A stretch of DNA of 64,000 nt from UBA4285 sp050944355 (GTDB taxonomy: Bacteria > Bacillota > Clostridia > Lachnospirales > Lachnospiraceae). The stretch lies in the NCBI GenBank assembly GCA_050944355.1, contig JBMNQX010000010.1:3789-67788 (forward strand), written 5' to 3'. Positions 22,120-30,458 of this stretch are shown here, one piece after another. The stretch's first letter is position 1. Every line of letters begins with the position of its first letter. A program made the translations under genes and the position numbers. Below the pieces are notes generated by a model. It did no database searches. It worked only from the letters and a program-made list of their open reading frames with translations, and had not been told where the DNA came from.

Positions 22120-24189
22120 TTAATCAACTGCCGTTTCTGAATCCGATGTCTGGAATTCATACACCATATCGTCAAATACATCCTTATCCAGCACCAGGTA
22201 GTTCAGGACCTCCGAACCTTCCTCTGCATAGTACAAAGTGACTGTGACAGACTGATCCCGGTATTTATAGTACTGCGCCCGTGTCTCTTGTCTGAGCACC
22301 ATATTCAGAAGAGCATCGATGGCTTCCGGATCGGAAATCGTCCACTCACTGTAACTGTCCTCCGTCTGCATCACTAAATCAGCTTTGAGCGGCATCGAGA
22401 CGTAGCTGGAACGGTTCCAGCCAATTCCGATCTCCTCCAGAACGGCGTTCGTATTTGTGTAAGAAGGATACAGATAAATCTCGAGGTCGCCGTAATACGG
22501 CATGTCGTATTCGAGGTTATCTCCTGTTTCCTCGCCGCGAACCAATGTCAGTGTGGCAGTCGGCGTCTGATCCATCAGCTGCGTGAGACTCTGCGAAGCC
22601 GAATCCTCGGCAAGCGCCTGCGTAAGCTTTGCGGCCTCGTCCGCGCTCAGCGCAAATCCCTGTGGATCCCGTTTTCCGACCTCCCAGGTGTCCACATACA
22701 AATATTCAATATTCTCCGGCAAATGCGCCGTCACATAATACTGCCTGCGGAATTCCTCCGACTCTGACGATTTCTCAAGTGCGCTGTTCACCTCATCCTG
22801 GCCGATCAGGTACCTGCGGTATGCTTTCCGGCCATTTGTCATCTGGTAGCCAATCGTGACATACGTACTGTCACTCCCCGCTTCCGCCACATTCTTTCCG
22901 GCGGCGCGGTTTCCTACGCACGTCTGTGCCAGTTCATAAAGCGCGTTGTATTCCGTGACAAATGCCGGATCGACATCCGGGTAATATCCTGTATAATCCG
23001 CCGTCAGCCATTCGTCCGTATCGGCGTCCACACTCATGGCCGCGACATCCGACGAATCCGGAATCCAGAGATTGATCCGCATGGGATCCAGCGCGATAAA
23101 CAGGAAAACCGCCATCGTGGCCGCCGTGCCAATGGCGCCCGACTTCCAGTGCGTTTTGATATTGCGGAAATCCGGCTGAAACAGCAGTTCCAGGACAGAG
23201 TGCCCCAGGAATCCCCCGAACAGAACTCCAAACACGGCCCAGAACATATTGACGTTCTGGTAATAAGAACCGCCCGTCGAAGCAATCGTGCCGAGGATCA
23301 TGCCGAAGCCAAGTGACACCGGAATCAGAATCAGAATTTTCACGATCGGAGATTCCCTGCGGAACGGAAACGCATTGCCCGCGGCTTCGGACGGTCTTAC
23401 CCGGTACACTCTCATCGCCAGGGCAAATGACAGGACGCCGTATATGAGAATTCCGAGGCAGCCGGCGTAGCGCGGCACCTCTTCCACCACCACCGCCATG
23501 ATCAGCAACACCGGTGAGAGCCAGAACAGGCTGTCATCCGAGTTGAAGACGAGCGTGTCAAAGAACGTTTCGCACGTTCCTCTCAGAACCATCTGCAGTA
23601 TCGGACCATAAATCCAGAAGATGGCAGTCATGACTATTGTCGTCATAATCCGGGACGAAAGCATCACGGCCAGGACGACTGTCGCATACAGCGAAAGAAA
23701 TTCCAGAATGGCGAGGGCCATGCCGCGCAGTCCGATCGAGATGATTTCCCAGGATGCCACTCCCCGGAGAGCCGGCACCAGAAGAACAGCCAAGAGGTCA
23801 CAGATTATAAAAGGAATCAGGACCTGAAGCGCGCCGGACGTGAATATAGCCGAGAACAGCCGATTCCGGCGCACGGCCGTGCTGTGATAAAAGTCGACCT
23901 GCTCCTGAGAATGCAGCCACATAAAACCGCTGTATCCGGCCAGCAGCGAACCGCACACCGCCAGAACAGCCATAACCCCCGATTTGACGCCGACATAGTA
24001 TTCAGCAGCTGACAGTACGTACTCGACTGAATATTCCCTCACAGAATACGCAGCCTTGTATGGACCCAGTGCAAAATAGTAACCGATCACCAGAACGAGA
24101 AAACCGACGACAGAGACCAGAAACGGAAGCCATTTCCGCCCTCTCGCGTTCTCCCGGACAAGCTTACGAAAAGAGATTTCGGATGTCAT
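22120..24189 (-). CDS. ABC transporter permease with large C-terminal domain
   Basis: About 689 residues from ATG 24189 (GGAGG upstream), overlapping the ATPase gene by 26 bases. Residues 20-375 contain about eight to ten membrane segments. The segment LHSQEQVDFYHSTAVRRNRLF is typical of ABC-2-like permeases in YtrB/YtrC-type exporters of Bacillota. Residues about 385-689 form an extracytoplasmic domain with no motif I can name, rich in Tyr, Asp and Glu. With the ATPase and GntR regulator it forms a complete operon, probably an exporter tied to cell-envelope or antimicrobial stress. The exported substrate is unknown. Confidence 0.8.
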   Translation of the reverse strand: MTSEISFRKLVRENARGRKWLPFLVSVVGFLVLVIGYYFALGPYKAAYSVREYSVEYVLSAAEYYVGVKSGVMAVLAVCGSLLAGYSGFMWLHSQEQVDFYHSTAVRRNRLFSAIFTSGALQVLIPFIICDLLAVLLVPALRGVASWEIISIGLRGMALAILEFLSLYATVVLAVMLSSRIMTTIVMTAIFWIYGPILQMVLRGTCETFFDTLVFNSDDSLFWLSPVLLIMAVVVEEVPRYAGCLGILIYGVLSFALAMRVYRVRPSEAAGNAFPFRRESPIVKILILIPVSLGFGMILGTIASTGGSYYQNVNMFWAVFGVLFGGFLGHSVLELLFQPDFRNIKTHWKSGAIGTAATMAVFLFIALDPMRINLWIPDSSDVAAMSVDADTDEWLTADYTGYYPDVDPAFVTEYNALYELAQTCVGNRAAGKNVAEAGSDSTYVTIGYQMTNGRKAYRRYLIGQDEVNSALEKSSESEEFRRQYYVTAHLPENIEYLYVDTWEVGKRDPQGFALSADEAAKLTQALAEDSASQSLTQLMDQTPTATLTLVRGEETGDNLEYDMPYYGDLEIYLYPSYTNTNAVLEEIGIGWNRSSYVSMPLKADLVMQTEDSYSEWTISDPEAIDALLNMVLRQETRAQYYKYRDQSVTVTLYYAEEGSEVLNYLVLDKDVFDDMVYEFQTSDSETAVD

Positions 24190-25066
24190 ATCCCGCCACC
24201 TCCGATTCATTGATAAAGATCTCCTCGAGACTCAGCGGCAGAAGCTCGGCAAACACCGGGTCCGCTTCGTCCACGATCTGCTTCACCTCTTCTTCCCGGC
24301 CGCGCACGACCAGCGTCGTCATCGAGCCCTTGTCCTCGCGCCGCACCACGGAAAGTTTCGCGATCATCGCGTTTTTCTTCTCCGGATCCGTAATCACGCA
24401 CTGTATCTTCTGCAGTCCAAGTTTCATATCGGCCAGATTCCGCGAGAACAGAATTCCGCCCTTGTACATCATTCCCGCCTCGTCGCAGAAATCCTCAAGT
24501 TCCCGCAGATTGTGAGAAGCAATGACCGTTGTGAATGTCCGGTCTGACATCTCACCCGCGAAAATACTCTTCACGGCCTGCCGCATCAGCGGGTCCAGTC
24601 CGTCAAACGTCTCGTCGCACAACAGCACCTCCGTGTTTGTGCACACACCCAGCAGCACGGAAACCTGCTTTTTCATTCCCTTGGAAAATGTGCGGATCCG
24701 CCTCTTCCGGTCGAGTCCGATCTTCTCAAGCATCGAAAAGAAACGCTTGCTGTCAAAATCCGGATAATACGTCTCATACGTCTTTGCCATATCCTCCGGC
24801 GACGCGCCGATCGGCGTGTACCAGCTGTCGGACAGGAAGCAGATCTTATTTTTGACCTCCGGATTCTCATACACCGGCTGCCCGTTGTAGAGTATCTCCC
24901 CCTCGTCAGCCTTCAGAACCCCGGCCATCATCCGAAGCAGCGTGCTCTTGCCGGCTCCGTTCGTTCCCACCAGGCCGTACACTTCGTTGTCCTGAATCGA
25001 GGCGTTCATGTTTAAAACAGCCGGAACGCCGTCGAACTGTTTCGTCACATTTCGGATTTCAAACAT
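24164..25066 (-). CDS. ABC transporter ATPase (YtrB/CcmA-like)
   Basis: 300 residues from ATG 25066, where AAGGAGG is 5 bases upstream; it overlaps the GntR gene by 8 bases. Walker A GTNGAGKST (about 36-44), signature FSKGMKKQVSVLLG (about 131-144), Walker B EVLLCDETFDGLDP (about 149-162), switch His in IASHNLRELEDFCDE. The extended C terminus (about 215-300) is typical of ABC-2 exporter ATPases. It drives the membrane protein encoded next. Confidence 0.92.
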   Translation of the reverse strand: MFEIRNVTKQFDGVPAVLNMNASIQDNEVYGLVGTNGAGKSTLLRMMAGVLKADEGEILYNGQPVYENPEVKNKICFLSDSWYTPIGASPEDMAKTYETYYPDFDSKRFFSMLEKIGLDRKRRIRTFSKGMKKQVSVLLGVCTNTEVLLCDETFDGLDPLMRQAVKSIFAGEMSDRTFTTVIASHNLRELEDFCDEAGMMYKGGILFSRNLADMKLGLQKIQCVITDPEKKNAMIAKLSVVRREDKGSMTTLVVRGREEEVKQIVDEADPVFAELLPLSLEEIFINESEVAGYDIRNLFS

Positions 25067-25445
25067 GCTTTCCTCCTTCCCCATAGACCTCTTTGACAAG
25101 CGACAGAACTTCTTCGACAGGAATCTGCGCCTGCGCGCTCTCCTGGAGCTTCTTCCGCAGTTCTGTCTTCAGAATTTCCTGCTTTTTCTCGCGCAGTATC
25201 TGCAGATGCTTCACGTCGGCCACAAAACTCCCCCTGCCGCGCACCGTGTAGATGTATCCCTCGCGCTCCAGTTCGGCAAACGCCTTCTGGACCGTGTTCG
25301 GATTCACCGACTCCTGCTGCGCAATCTGCCGCACCGACGGCATCTGCTCGTCCTCGGGCATAGCGCCGCTTAAAATGAGCTTTTCATAAAATGCCGCGAT
25401 CTGTTCATACACAGGCCGCGGATCCTGAAGCCGGATCATACTCAC
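25059..25445 (-). CDS. GntR-family (YtrA subfamily) regulator
   Basis: 128 residues from the GTG at 25445, which has AGGAGGG 8 bases upstream. The N-terminal winged helix (PVYEQIAAFYEKLILSGAMPEDEQMPSVRQIAQQESVNPNTVQKAFAELEREGYIYTVRGRGSFV) is classic YtrA; the short C-terminal helical tail lacks a ligand domain, as in that subfamily. YtrA proteins repress their own ABC-transporter operons and respond to wall-active antibiotics. A matching dyad overlaps the promoter, so autorepression is likely. Confidence 0.92.
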   Translation of the reverse strand: MSMIRLQDPRPVYEQIAAFYEKLILSGAMPEDEQMPSVRQIAQQESVNPNTVQKAFAELEREGYIYTVRGRGSFVADVKHLQILREKKQEILKTELRKKLQESAQAQIPVEEVLSLVKEVYGEGGKHV

Positions 25446-25510
25446 AGCGCAATCCCTCCTTTCCGACCGCTGCACAATAAACTTTGCAGCATGTATTGAT
25501 CTGTGTCATC

Positions 25511-25551
25511 TGTACTATCTATAATAATACACTCGACACAAAAGAAGTCAA
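25511..25551 (-). promoter_or_regulatory. Promoter and YtrA-type operator of the GntR-ABC operon
   Basis: Minus strand TTGACT (25546-25551), 16-base spacer, TATTAT (25524-25529). A 21-base dyad at 25511-25531, with half-sites TGTATTAT and TGTACTAT in opposite orientation around 5 bases, overlaps the -10. It fits the TGTAnTA-n7-TAnTACA layout of YtrA operators. Confidence 0.75.
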
Positions 25552-25559
25552 CCCTGTCG

Positions 25560-25978
25560 CAAAAAGAATCAAGAAAGCCGTCTTTTCCCTGACAAATGCT
25601 GTAAAATCGCTCTTTTCAGATTAAAGTCACAGGAACCCTGTGAAATACGTGCAATTTGATTAAAATTTTCAAAATAATGCTGGACAAACTTGTGCGATAC
25701 TGCTATTATACTAGTGTAATCGATTGATAAAGCAATCAATTAACGACCAATCTACTGATCCTCAAAATCCTTTCTTCATAAGCTCCGGGGCAGCTCCAGA
25801 CAAGCTGCTTCGGAGTCATTTATTTTATTCAGTATTGTTAAAATTAAAAGGACTGCCGACGCTTTTTTCTGAGAAACAACTTCTGCCGGGACAGGAGGAA
25901 ATCCGCATATACATACCGGAGGCGGCCTCAGTGTAATTCATAAAATTCTGCTGGAAGTGAAACTCCATAATTCAAGGC
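25560..25978 (+). other. Gene-free interval with an orphan promoter and strong hairpin (possible small RNA)
   Basis: No convincing coding region. A good promoter on the plus strand (TGGACA 25681-25686, 17-base spacer ending in an extended TGC, TATTAT 25704-25709) is followed about 75 bases later by a 13-bp hairpin (25783-25795 with 25803-25815, two G-T pairs, 7-base loop) and then TCATTTATTTTATTC. An untranslated RNA of about 110-120 bases would fit. A 70-codon TTG-started frame at 25724-25936 crosses it but has no ribosome site. AGGAGGAAATCCGC at about 25889-25902 looks like a ribosome site but no start codon follows. Confidence 0.35.
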
Positions 25979-26019
25979 AAAAAACACTGTCAGACTTAAC
26001 TCTCATAAATCTGACAGTG
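25979..26019 (-). terminator. Terminator of the pilin-like gene
   Basis: Minus strand CACTGTCAGA / TCTGACAGTG 10-bp stem (15-base loop with further weak pairing) followed by TTTTTTG. Confidence 0.85.
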
Positions 26020-26054
26020 CTGCGTATCGTCATGGCATTTGGCATAAACGCCAT

Positions 26055-29000
26055 TTATTCGTTCTTGAATTTTCTTTCTGCAAATACGATTGCGAGAGCC
26101 GCTAACGCCGCCACCATGACAGCCGCTGTTACAGGAAGCATCGAATTATCACCTGTCTGCACGGTCTCTGCGTTATCTGAACTGTCAACGGATGTACTGT
26201 CACTGTTGCTTACAGTACTGTCGCCATTGGTGCCGGTATTCGCAGTCATGGTTCCGCTTCCATTATTTTCGGCTGCCGCAGTCGTGGTCACATTTCCATT
26301 ATTTTCGGTATCCTTGTCCTCCGCTGTGGTCTGCGTCCTGCTGTCGGTCATCACGATAATCTGTACATACGTGCCCTCAGGTACAAATGAAATGTCCTTC
26401 GCTTTCTGATAGCCATCCGGCGCGTCAGTCTCGCGCAATGTGTATGTATGTCCAAACTCAAGTCCGGCTATCTTGTGCGCGGCCGTTCCGGTCACCCAGG
26501 TGTCCAGAACTTCACCGGTATCGGAATCTGTCAGCTGCAGCGTGGCTCCTTTCACATATTCTCCTGACTCATTTTTCTTTTCAATCTCGATCTTTGAAAC
26601 ATAGTTCTCAAAGTTGATGACATCTGAAGACGACTGTTTTTGCCCATTTACATACACGACTGCAGAGCTGCCTTCTTCATCCGCCGCGACAACGATCTCG
26701 GGCTCGCTCGTGGCCGCAGCCGTACCTGATGGCATCTTCGTTTCCTTCAGAATATATTCGCCCGGAAGTATTCCGCTGATTCTGGCATTTCCGTCTTCAT
26801 CGCAGGAAATCTCTGCTGATACTGCCGCTCCCGCCTTGTAGAGTACCGTCGATCCATCTGCGGCTGAAACTATATCGTTCTTTGCATAAAGCGTGAAACC
26901 GTACAGCGTAAGATCCTGCTGATCAAAAATACTCTTGTCGGCGTCATATGTGTCGAGCGTCTTATGTATAGTTATCGAGCCGGTCGGAACCGTATCGGTC
27001 CTCGTTTCATTTTCAAACACAGGAAGCCCGTCGATTACATTGCCGTCGGAATCTTTGTATACAACCGCAGTACCGGTAATGGTTCCGTTTTCATCTACAC
27101 TGTCACCAACCGTGACCTCAACAGTATAGATGCTGTCATCATAGGTATAACTGTCTCCGCTGCCGCTGTCCCCGACTTCCGTCATCGTGAATTCATAGGT
27201 TTTTCCCATGTCATTCGCGTCCAGCGTAATCGGATCAAACGTTACGCTGCCTTGTTCATTTACAGCCGTGCTCACGACATTTCCATCTTCGTCAATAAGT
27301 TCAAACTCAAATGTCTGACTGCTGTCAGGAACTTCTCCGTCGATGGTTTTTTCCGCCTCAAGCGTCACACTGCCCCCGGCAGCATAATTGTTAACGGTAA
27401 AGCCGTATCCGATCGCGCCCAGCTCATTTTCATAAGCCACGTTTTCCTGTGAATAAGCATCGGTCATGTCGTCTGTATCGTCATAGACGAAGAAATGTAT
27501 AGCGCCGTTTTCGTCGACAACTACATCGAAAATCTGATAATCGCCGGAAGCGGCAATCGGCTTTCCGTTTACTGTTGCATCATTGGTCTCCTCAACCATC
27601 TTGTAACGGTAAACGCCTGCATCATTTGTACCATCACCATTTTGATCCAGAGAGAGGGACGACACGAGGGTGTCCCGATCAAAATGCTTTTCATATGAAG
27701 AAGTCGGATCATCCAGTTCATAAAACAATGGTTTCGATACAGACACTATATTTCCGCTGTCGTCGAAATTCGGAATATATATATCGTATCCCGTCGAGGA
27801 CAAAGAATTGATGCCTGTCAGCGCCATATTATCGTAAAAGCTGAACAGTTCATCCGTGGATCTGTACAGATTATTGCCAAAAATACTATAGTCCGCAAGG
27901 GATTCGTAATTCCATTCTCCGTCTGCGAACGGCTTCGACGCAGACTCGTACGGCCAGACGGTTGTGGAAGAATATGTAATCGCTCCCGACATATATAAGT
28001 ATGGGTCTATCGAACTTTCAATAGATCCGCCGTCAAAGAGAAAGAAATGATCGATCAGAGAAAGTCCGTCTACTAAGTCATCATACAATATATCGTCTGA
28101 GAGAGTGTCACCGAAAGAAGGCAGAGCGTCCCACAGATCTGAATCGTAAAACTGATTCTCATTGCTGAAATCCACAGAAGTCAGATAAACAGAGCTTGCC
28201 GAGCTGTCATTGAACCCGCCGTTATATACGGTAAGGTTCTGACTGTCCAGACTGACCTCTTCTCCTATTCCGTTGTCAGACTCTTCGCTGCTGTCGAACG
28301 ATTCGAGATAGAAGTCGAATTCTGCATTTGACAGAACGCTCTGAAGCCGTTCGTTTATCGTATCGCTGTTAAGCTGAACAGCACGTTTCTTAATAAAATT
28401 CGTTCGTTCGTAACATGAATCGTTTCCCTTCAGACTTTTTAAGTTGCTATATCTTTGGTACCAGTCCACGGATCCGATCCTGGGATCACTCGATTCAGAC
28501 GGATAAAGATAAATGAAATAGCGGTATCTCAGATATTTCTCCATCCGGCTCCCGGGAATACCCGAAGCGTCCCCGTCAAGTCTGGACGTGCTTTCATCAA
28601 AATATGCGTCAGCTGTCGCATTTAACGTTGAGACATCATCGTTATCAGAAATACTGTTCCATACCTCACTGATGATCTTATCAGCAGTCTTGTTCAGGTT
28701 TGCATCAGCCAGTATTTCAGGCCAGTTTTCCGCTATACTGCCGCTGTCATCGGTAAGATCAATACCGTACGCAGTCTGTATATATTCCGCCATATCGTTG
28801 TAAACCGGCTCGAAAAGGGCGACTGTTTCCGATATGATGTCATCGTATTCCTGCGCCGCTTCTGCCGTATTTGCGTCTCTGTCAGCGTCCGTAAACTGAA
28901 CAGAAGCCCCCGCACTCTGCAGGTCGAGTGTTTTCCGGGCTCCAAAAAGCGTATTGCCGGTATCTTTACCCAGTATCAGATTGTGACTGGCAGCACTCGC

Positions 29001-29075
29001 CGTAATCGGCGCAATTGTCACGCTCAAAGCCGCTATACACAAAAAAATCAGCAGTCTCTTCCATCTCTTTTTCAT
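26055..29075 (-). CDS. Pilin-like, isopeptide-domain cell-wall protein (FctA and SpaA domains)
   Basis: 1006 residues. Signal peptide 1-29 (KKRWKR, hydrophobic core, ASA cut). Residues 30-565 are a large Asp/Ser/Tyr-rich head I cannot assign. About 580-705 is a Spy0128/FctA pilin domain (GGSVTLEAEKTIDG ... TFEFELIDEDGNV ... YEFTMTEVGD). About 710-830 and 835-925 are two SpaA/Cna-B domains with E-box motifs (YILKETKMP, YTLRETDAPDGY), the positions that make intramolecular Lys-Asn bonds. A Thr/Asn/Ser linker precedes a sorting signal (TVQTGD), a membrane helix and a basic tail. The protein is probably a wall-linked adhesin or pilus tip/shaft subunit; no sortase gene is in the window. Confidence 0.88.
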   Translation of the reverse strand: MKKRWKRLLIFLCIAALSVTIAPITASAASHNLILGKDTGNTLFGARKTLDLQSAGASVQFTDADRDANTAEAAQEYDDIISETVALFEPVYNDMAEYIQTAYGIDLTDDSGSIAENWPEILADANLNKTADKIISEVWNSISDNDDVSTLNATADAYFDESTSRLDGDASGIPGSRMEKYLRYRYFIYLYPSESSDPRIGSVDWYQRYSNLKSLKGNDSCYERTNFIKKRAVQLNSDTINERLQSVLSNAEFDFYLESFDSSEESDNGIGEEVSLDSQNLTVYNGGFNDSSASSVYLTSVDFSNENQFYDSDLWDALPSFGDTLSDDILYDDLVDGLSLIDHFFLFDGGSIESSIDPYLYMSGAITYSSTTVWPYESASKPFADGEWNYESLADYSIFGNNLYRSTDELFSFYDNMALTGINSLSSTGYDIYIPNFDDSGNIVSVSKPLFYELDDPTSSYEKHFDRDTLVSSLSLDQNGDGTNDAGVYRYKMVEETNDATVNGKPIAASGDYQIFDVVVDENGAIHFFVYDDTDDMTDAYSQENVAYENELGAIGYGFTVNNYAAGGSVTLEAEKTIDGEVPDSSQTFEFELIDEDGNVVSTAVNEQGSVTFDPITLDANDMGKTYEFTMTEVGDSGSGDSYTYDDSIYTVEVTVGDSVDENGTITGTAVVYKDSDGNVIDGLPVFENETRTDTVPTGSITIHKTLDTYDADKSIFDQQDLTLYGFTLYAKNDIVSAADGSTVLYKAGAAVSAEISCDEDGNARISGILPGEYILKETKMPSGTAAATSEPEIVVAADEEGSSAVVYVNGQKQSSSDVINFENYVSKIEIEKKNESGEYVKGATLQLTDSDTGEVLDTWVTGTAAHKIAGLEFGHTYTLRETDAPDGYQKAKDISFVPEGTYVQIIVMTDSRTQTTAEDKDTENNGNVTTTAAAENNGSGTMTANTGTNGDSTVSNSDSTSVDSSDNAETVQTGDNSMLPVTAAVMVAALAALAIVFAERKFKNE

Positions 29076-29109
29076 ATGTATCTCCCCCGGTGCAAATATT
29101 CCGTGAATT

Positions 29110-29134
29110 GATATAATATATTCAATATTATATC
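29110..29134 (-). promoter_or_regulatory. AT-rich palindrome upstream of the pilin-like gene
   Basis: A perfect 10-bp inverted repeat, GATATAATAT with ATATTATATC around 5 bases, sits 35 bases before the ATG (preceded by GGGGGAG). It contains TATAAT-like elements and probably combines promoter and operator. Regulator unknown. Confidence 0.55.
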
Positions 29135-29207
29135 ACGTATCAGCGTTTGTTTTTCGCAAATTATTTATCCGATTCCGGCTGACACCGGCTCATGATGAAC
29201 CTGTGAG

Positions 29208-29286
29208 AACGGCAGCAGAACTTCAGAAAAAGCGCCCGGAAGAGCGCAAGCTTCTTGAACTCTGGACAAATTCACTTAACGGCTGA
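29208..29286 (+). pseudogene. 3' scrap of a second APH-family phosphotransferase gene
   Basis: The frame ending in the TGA at 29284 reads AAELQKKRPEERKLLELWTN and then SLNG, identical in protein to the C terminus of the intact phosphotransferase at 38415-39164, with only a few silent base differences. Nothing of the rest of the gene is upstream; the preceding bases belong to the pilin-gene promoter region. It is a relic of a duplication or of a deletion by recombination. Confidence 0.85.
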
Positions 29287-29297
29287 GCATTAAAATT

Positions 29298-29325
29298 GGG
29301 GCTGTTGCCTTAGTGCAACAGCCCC
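29298..29325 (-). terminator. Hairpin of the GGGGCTGTTGC family downstream of the uxuA-like gene
   Basis: Perfect 11-bp stem GGGGCTGTTGC / GCAACAGCCCC with a 6-base loop. On the minus strand it is followed by AATTTTAA, a weak T tract, so it may end the uxuA-operon transcript. Third copy of the repeated hairpin. Confidence 0.6.
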
Positions 29326-29402
29326 TCCGGAGGAAAATTAAGAAAGCTTATCCTTGTCTGCTTTCCGTTTTTGAAAACAGTCGAAAAACTGTATTCATTT
29401 GC

Positions 29403-30434
29403 CTACGCTTTCCCGTTCACTTCATCAATAGCAGAATTCAGAAGTCCCTTGAGATATCCCATGCTGTATGCCCACGCTGTTGTAGAGCCGCCGGTTCCAA
29501 CGCCTTTGCCCCAGAGAGGCACATGATCAGCATGTATTGTCCCTTTGTAGTCGCTCCTGACAAATTGTTTCATCAGAAGATACATGTCCTGATAACCGTC
29601 TTCCAGCAGAGTTTCCTCAAACCGCGGCAGTGTGGAAGAAACATTGCGAAAATGAACATTCAGCACTTTTCCGTTCTCGACAAAATACTTGATGTCATCC
29701 AGCACTTTTCCAAATGCATCACCGCCTTCCAGCCAGCAGCCAATGCACATCTTCATGCCCAGATACGGGCTGTCGTCAGCAAGCTTGAATGCATGTTTAT
29801 AGGATTCCGCAGATGTAATCAGATTGGAAATCCCACAAACGTCACTCACAGGCGGGTCATTTGGATGGAGAGAAATCTTAAAATCATATTCCTCACACAC
29901 CGGAAGGACCTGTTTCAACCAGTACTCAAAGTTGGCCCAGATTTCCTCTTTAGAGTAAAACCGTCCGTGAGTATAGCTTCTGTGAGCCAGCTCATCCGCG
30001 TCCACAATCCGGCCGACCGCTCCGTGCATGGCCTTTCCTTCGGCCCACTTTGACGTATACACCTGGTTTGGCTCCCATGTCATGTAGCCGACATGAATAT
30101 CCGCTTTTGAAAGAATCCGGTTAAACTCGTTGTAATTTTCGATCGCCTGATCGCGCCCTTCAAGACCGAGGTGCATTTTGTCATTCTTGTAAATATGCGT
30201 ATTCCCGGCATCAGTGCACGTCAGGCCAAACTTCTTCAGCCTCTCGGTAAAGCGCATGACACCGTCATACGCTTTACCCGAGTCCAATTTTCCACTTTCC
30301 CTGTCGTAGCCGATATCTTCATCTTCAAAGATAGTGTAAACATATTTAATTCCCATCTGACGGATGAGCATCAGCTGCTCATCCGTGTACGAAGAAGACG
30401 ATCTCGACTGAACCTTAATGTTATCGCCAAGCAT
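29403..30434 (-). CDS. Mannonate dehydratase (UxuA family)
   Basis: 343 residues. The C-terminal two thirds carry family landmarks: ISLHPNDPP (about 185-193), then a LGMKMCIGCWLEGG segment, NVHFRNVSSTLPRFEETLLEDG and HADHVPLWG. UxuA removes water from D-mannonate to give 2-keto-3-deoxygluconate in hexuronate degradation, using a divalent metal. It is the last gene behind a Dpp/Opp-type importer, suggesting that the importer brings in a uronate-containing compound; that link is inferred. The assignment could also cover a related sugar-acid dehydratase. Confidence 0.82.
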   Translation of the reverse strand: MLGDNIKVQSRSSSSYTDEQLMLIRQMGIKYVYTIFEDEDIGYDRESGKLDSGKAYDGVMRFTERLKKFGLTCTDAGNTHIYKNDKMHLGLEGRDQAIENYNEFNRILSKADIHVGYMTWEPNQVYTSKWAEGKAMHGAVGRIVDADELAHRSYTHGRFYSKEEIWANFEYWLKQVLPVCEEYDFKISLHPNDPPVSDVCGISNLITSAESYKHAFKLADDSPYLGMKMCIGCWLEGGDAFGKVLDDIKYFVENGKVLNVHFRNVSSTLPRFEETLLEDGYQDMYLLMKQFVRSDYKGTIHADHVPLWGKGVGTGGSTTAWAYSMGYLKGLLNSAIDEVNGKA

Positions 30435-30458
30435 GACTCAAAGTTCCCCGCTTCTGTA

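Noticed and set aside
25724..25936. 70-codon frame in the gap before the pilin gene
   Set aside because: TTG start without a ribosome site; no recognisable sequence; it overlaps a strong hairpin.
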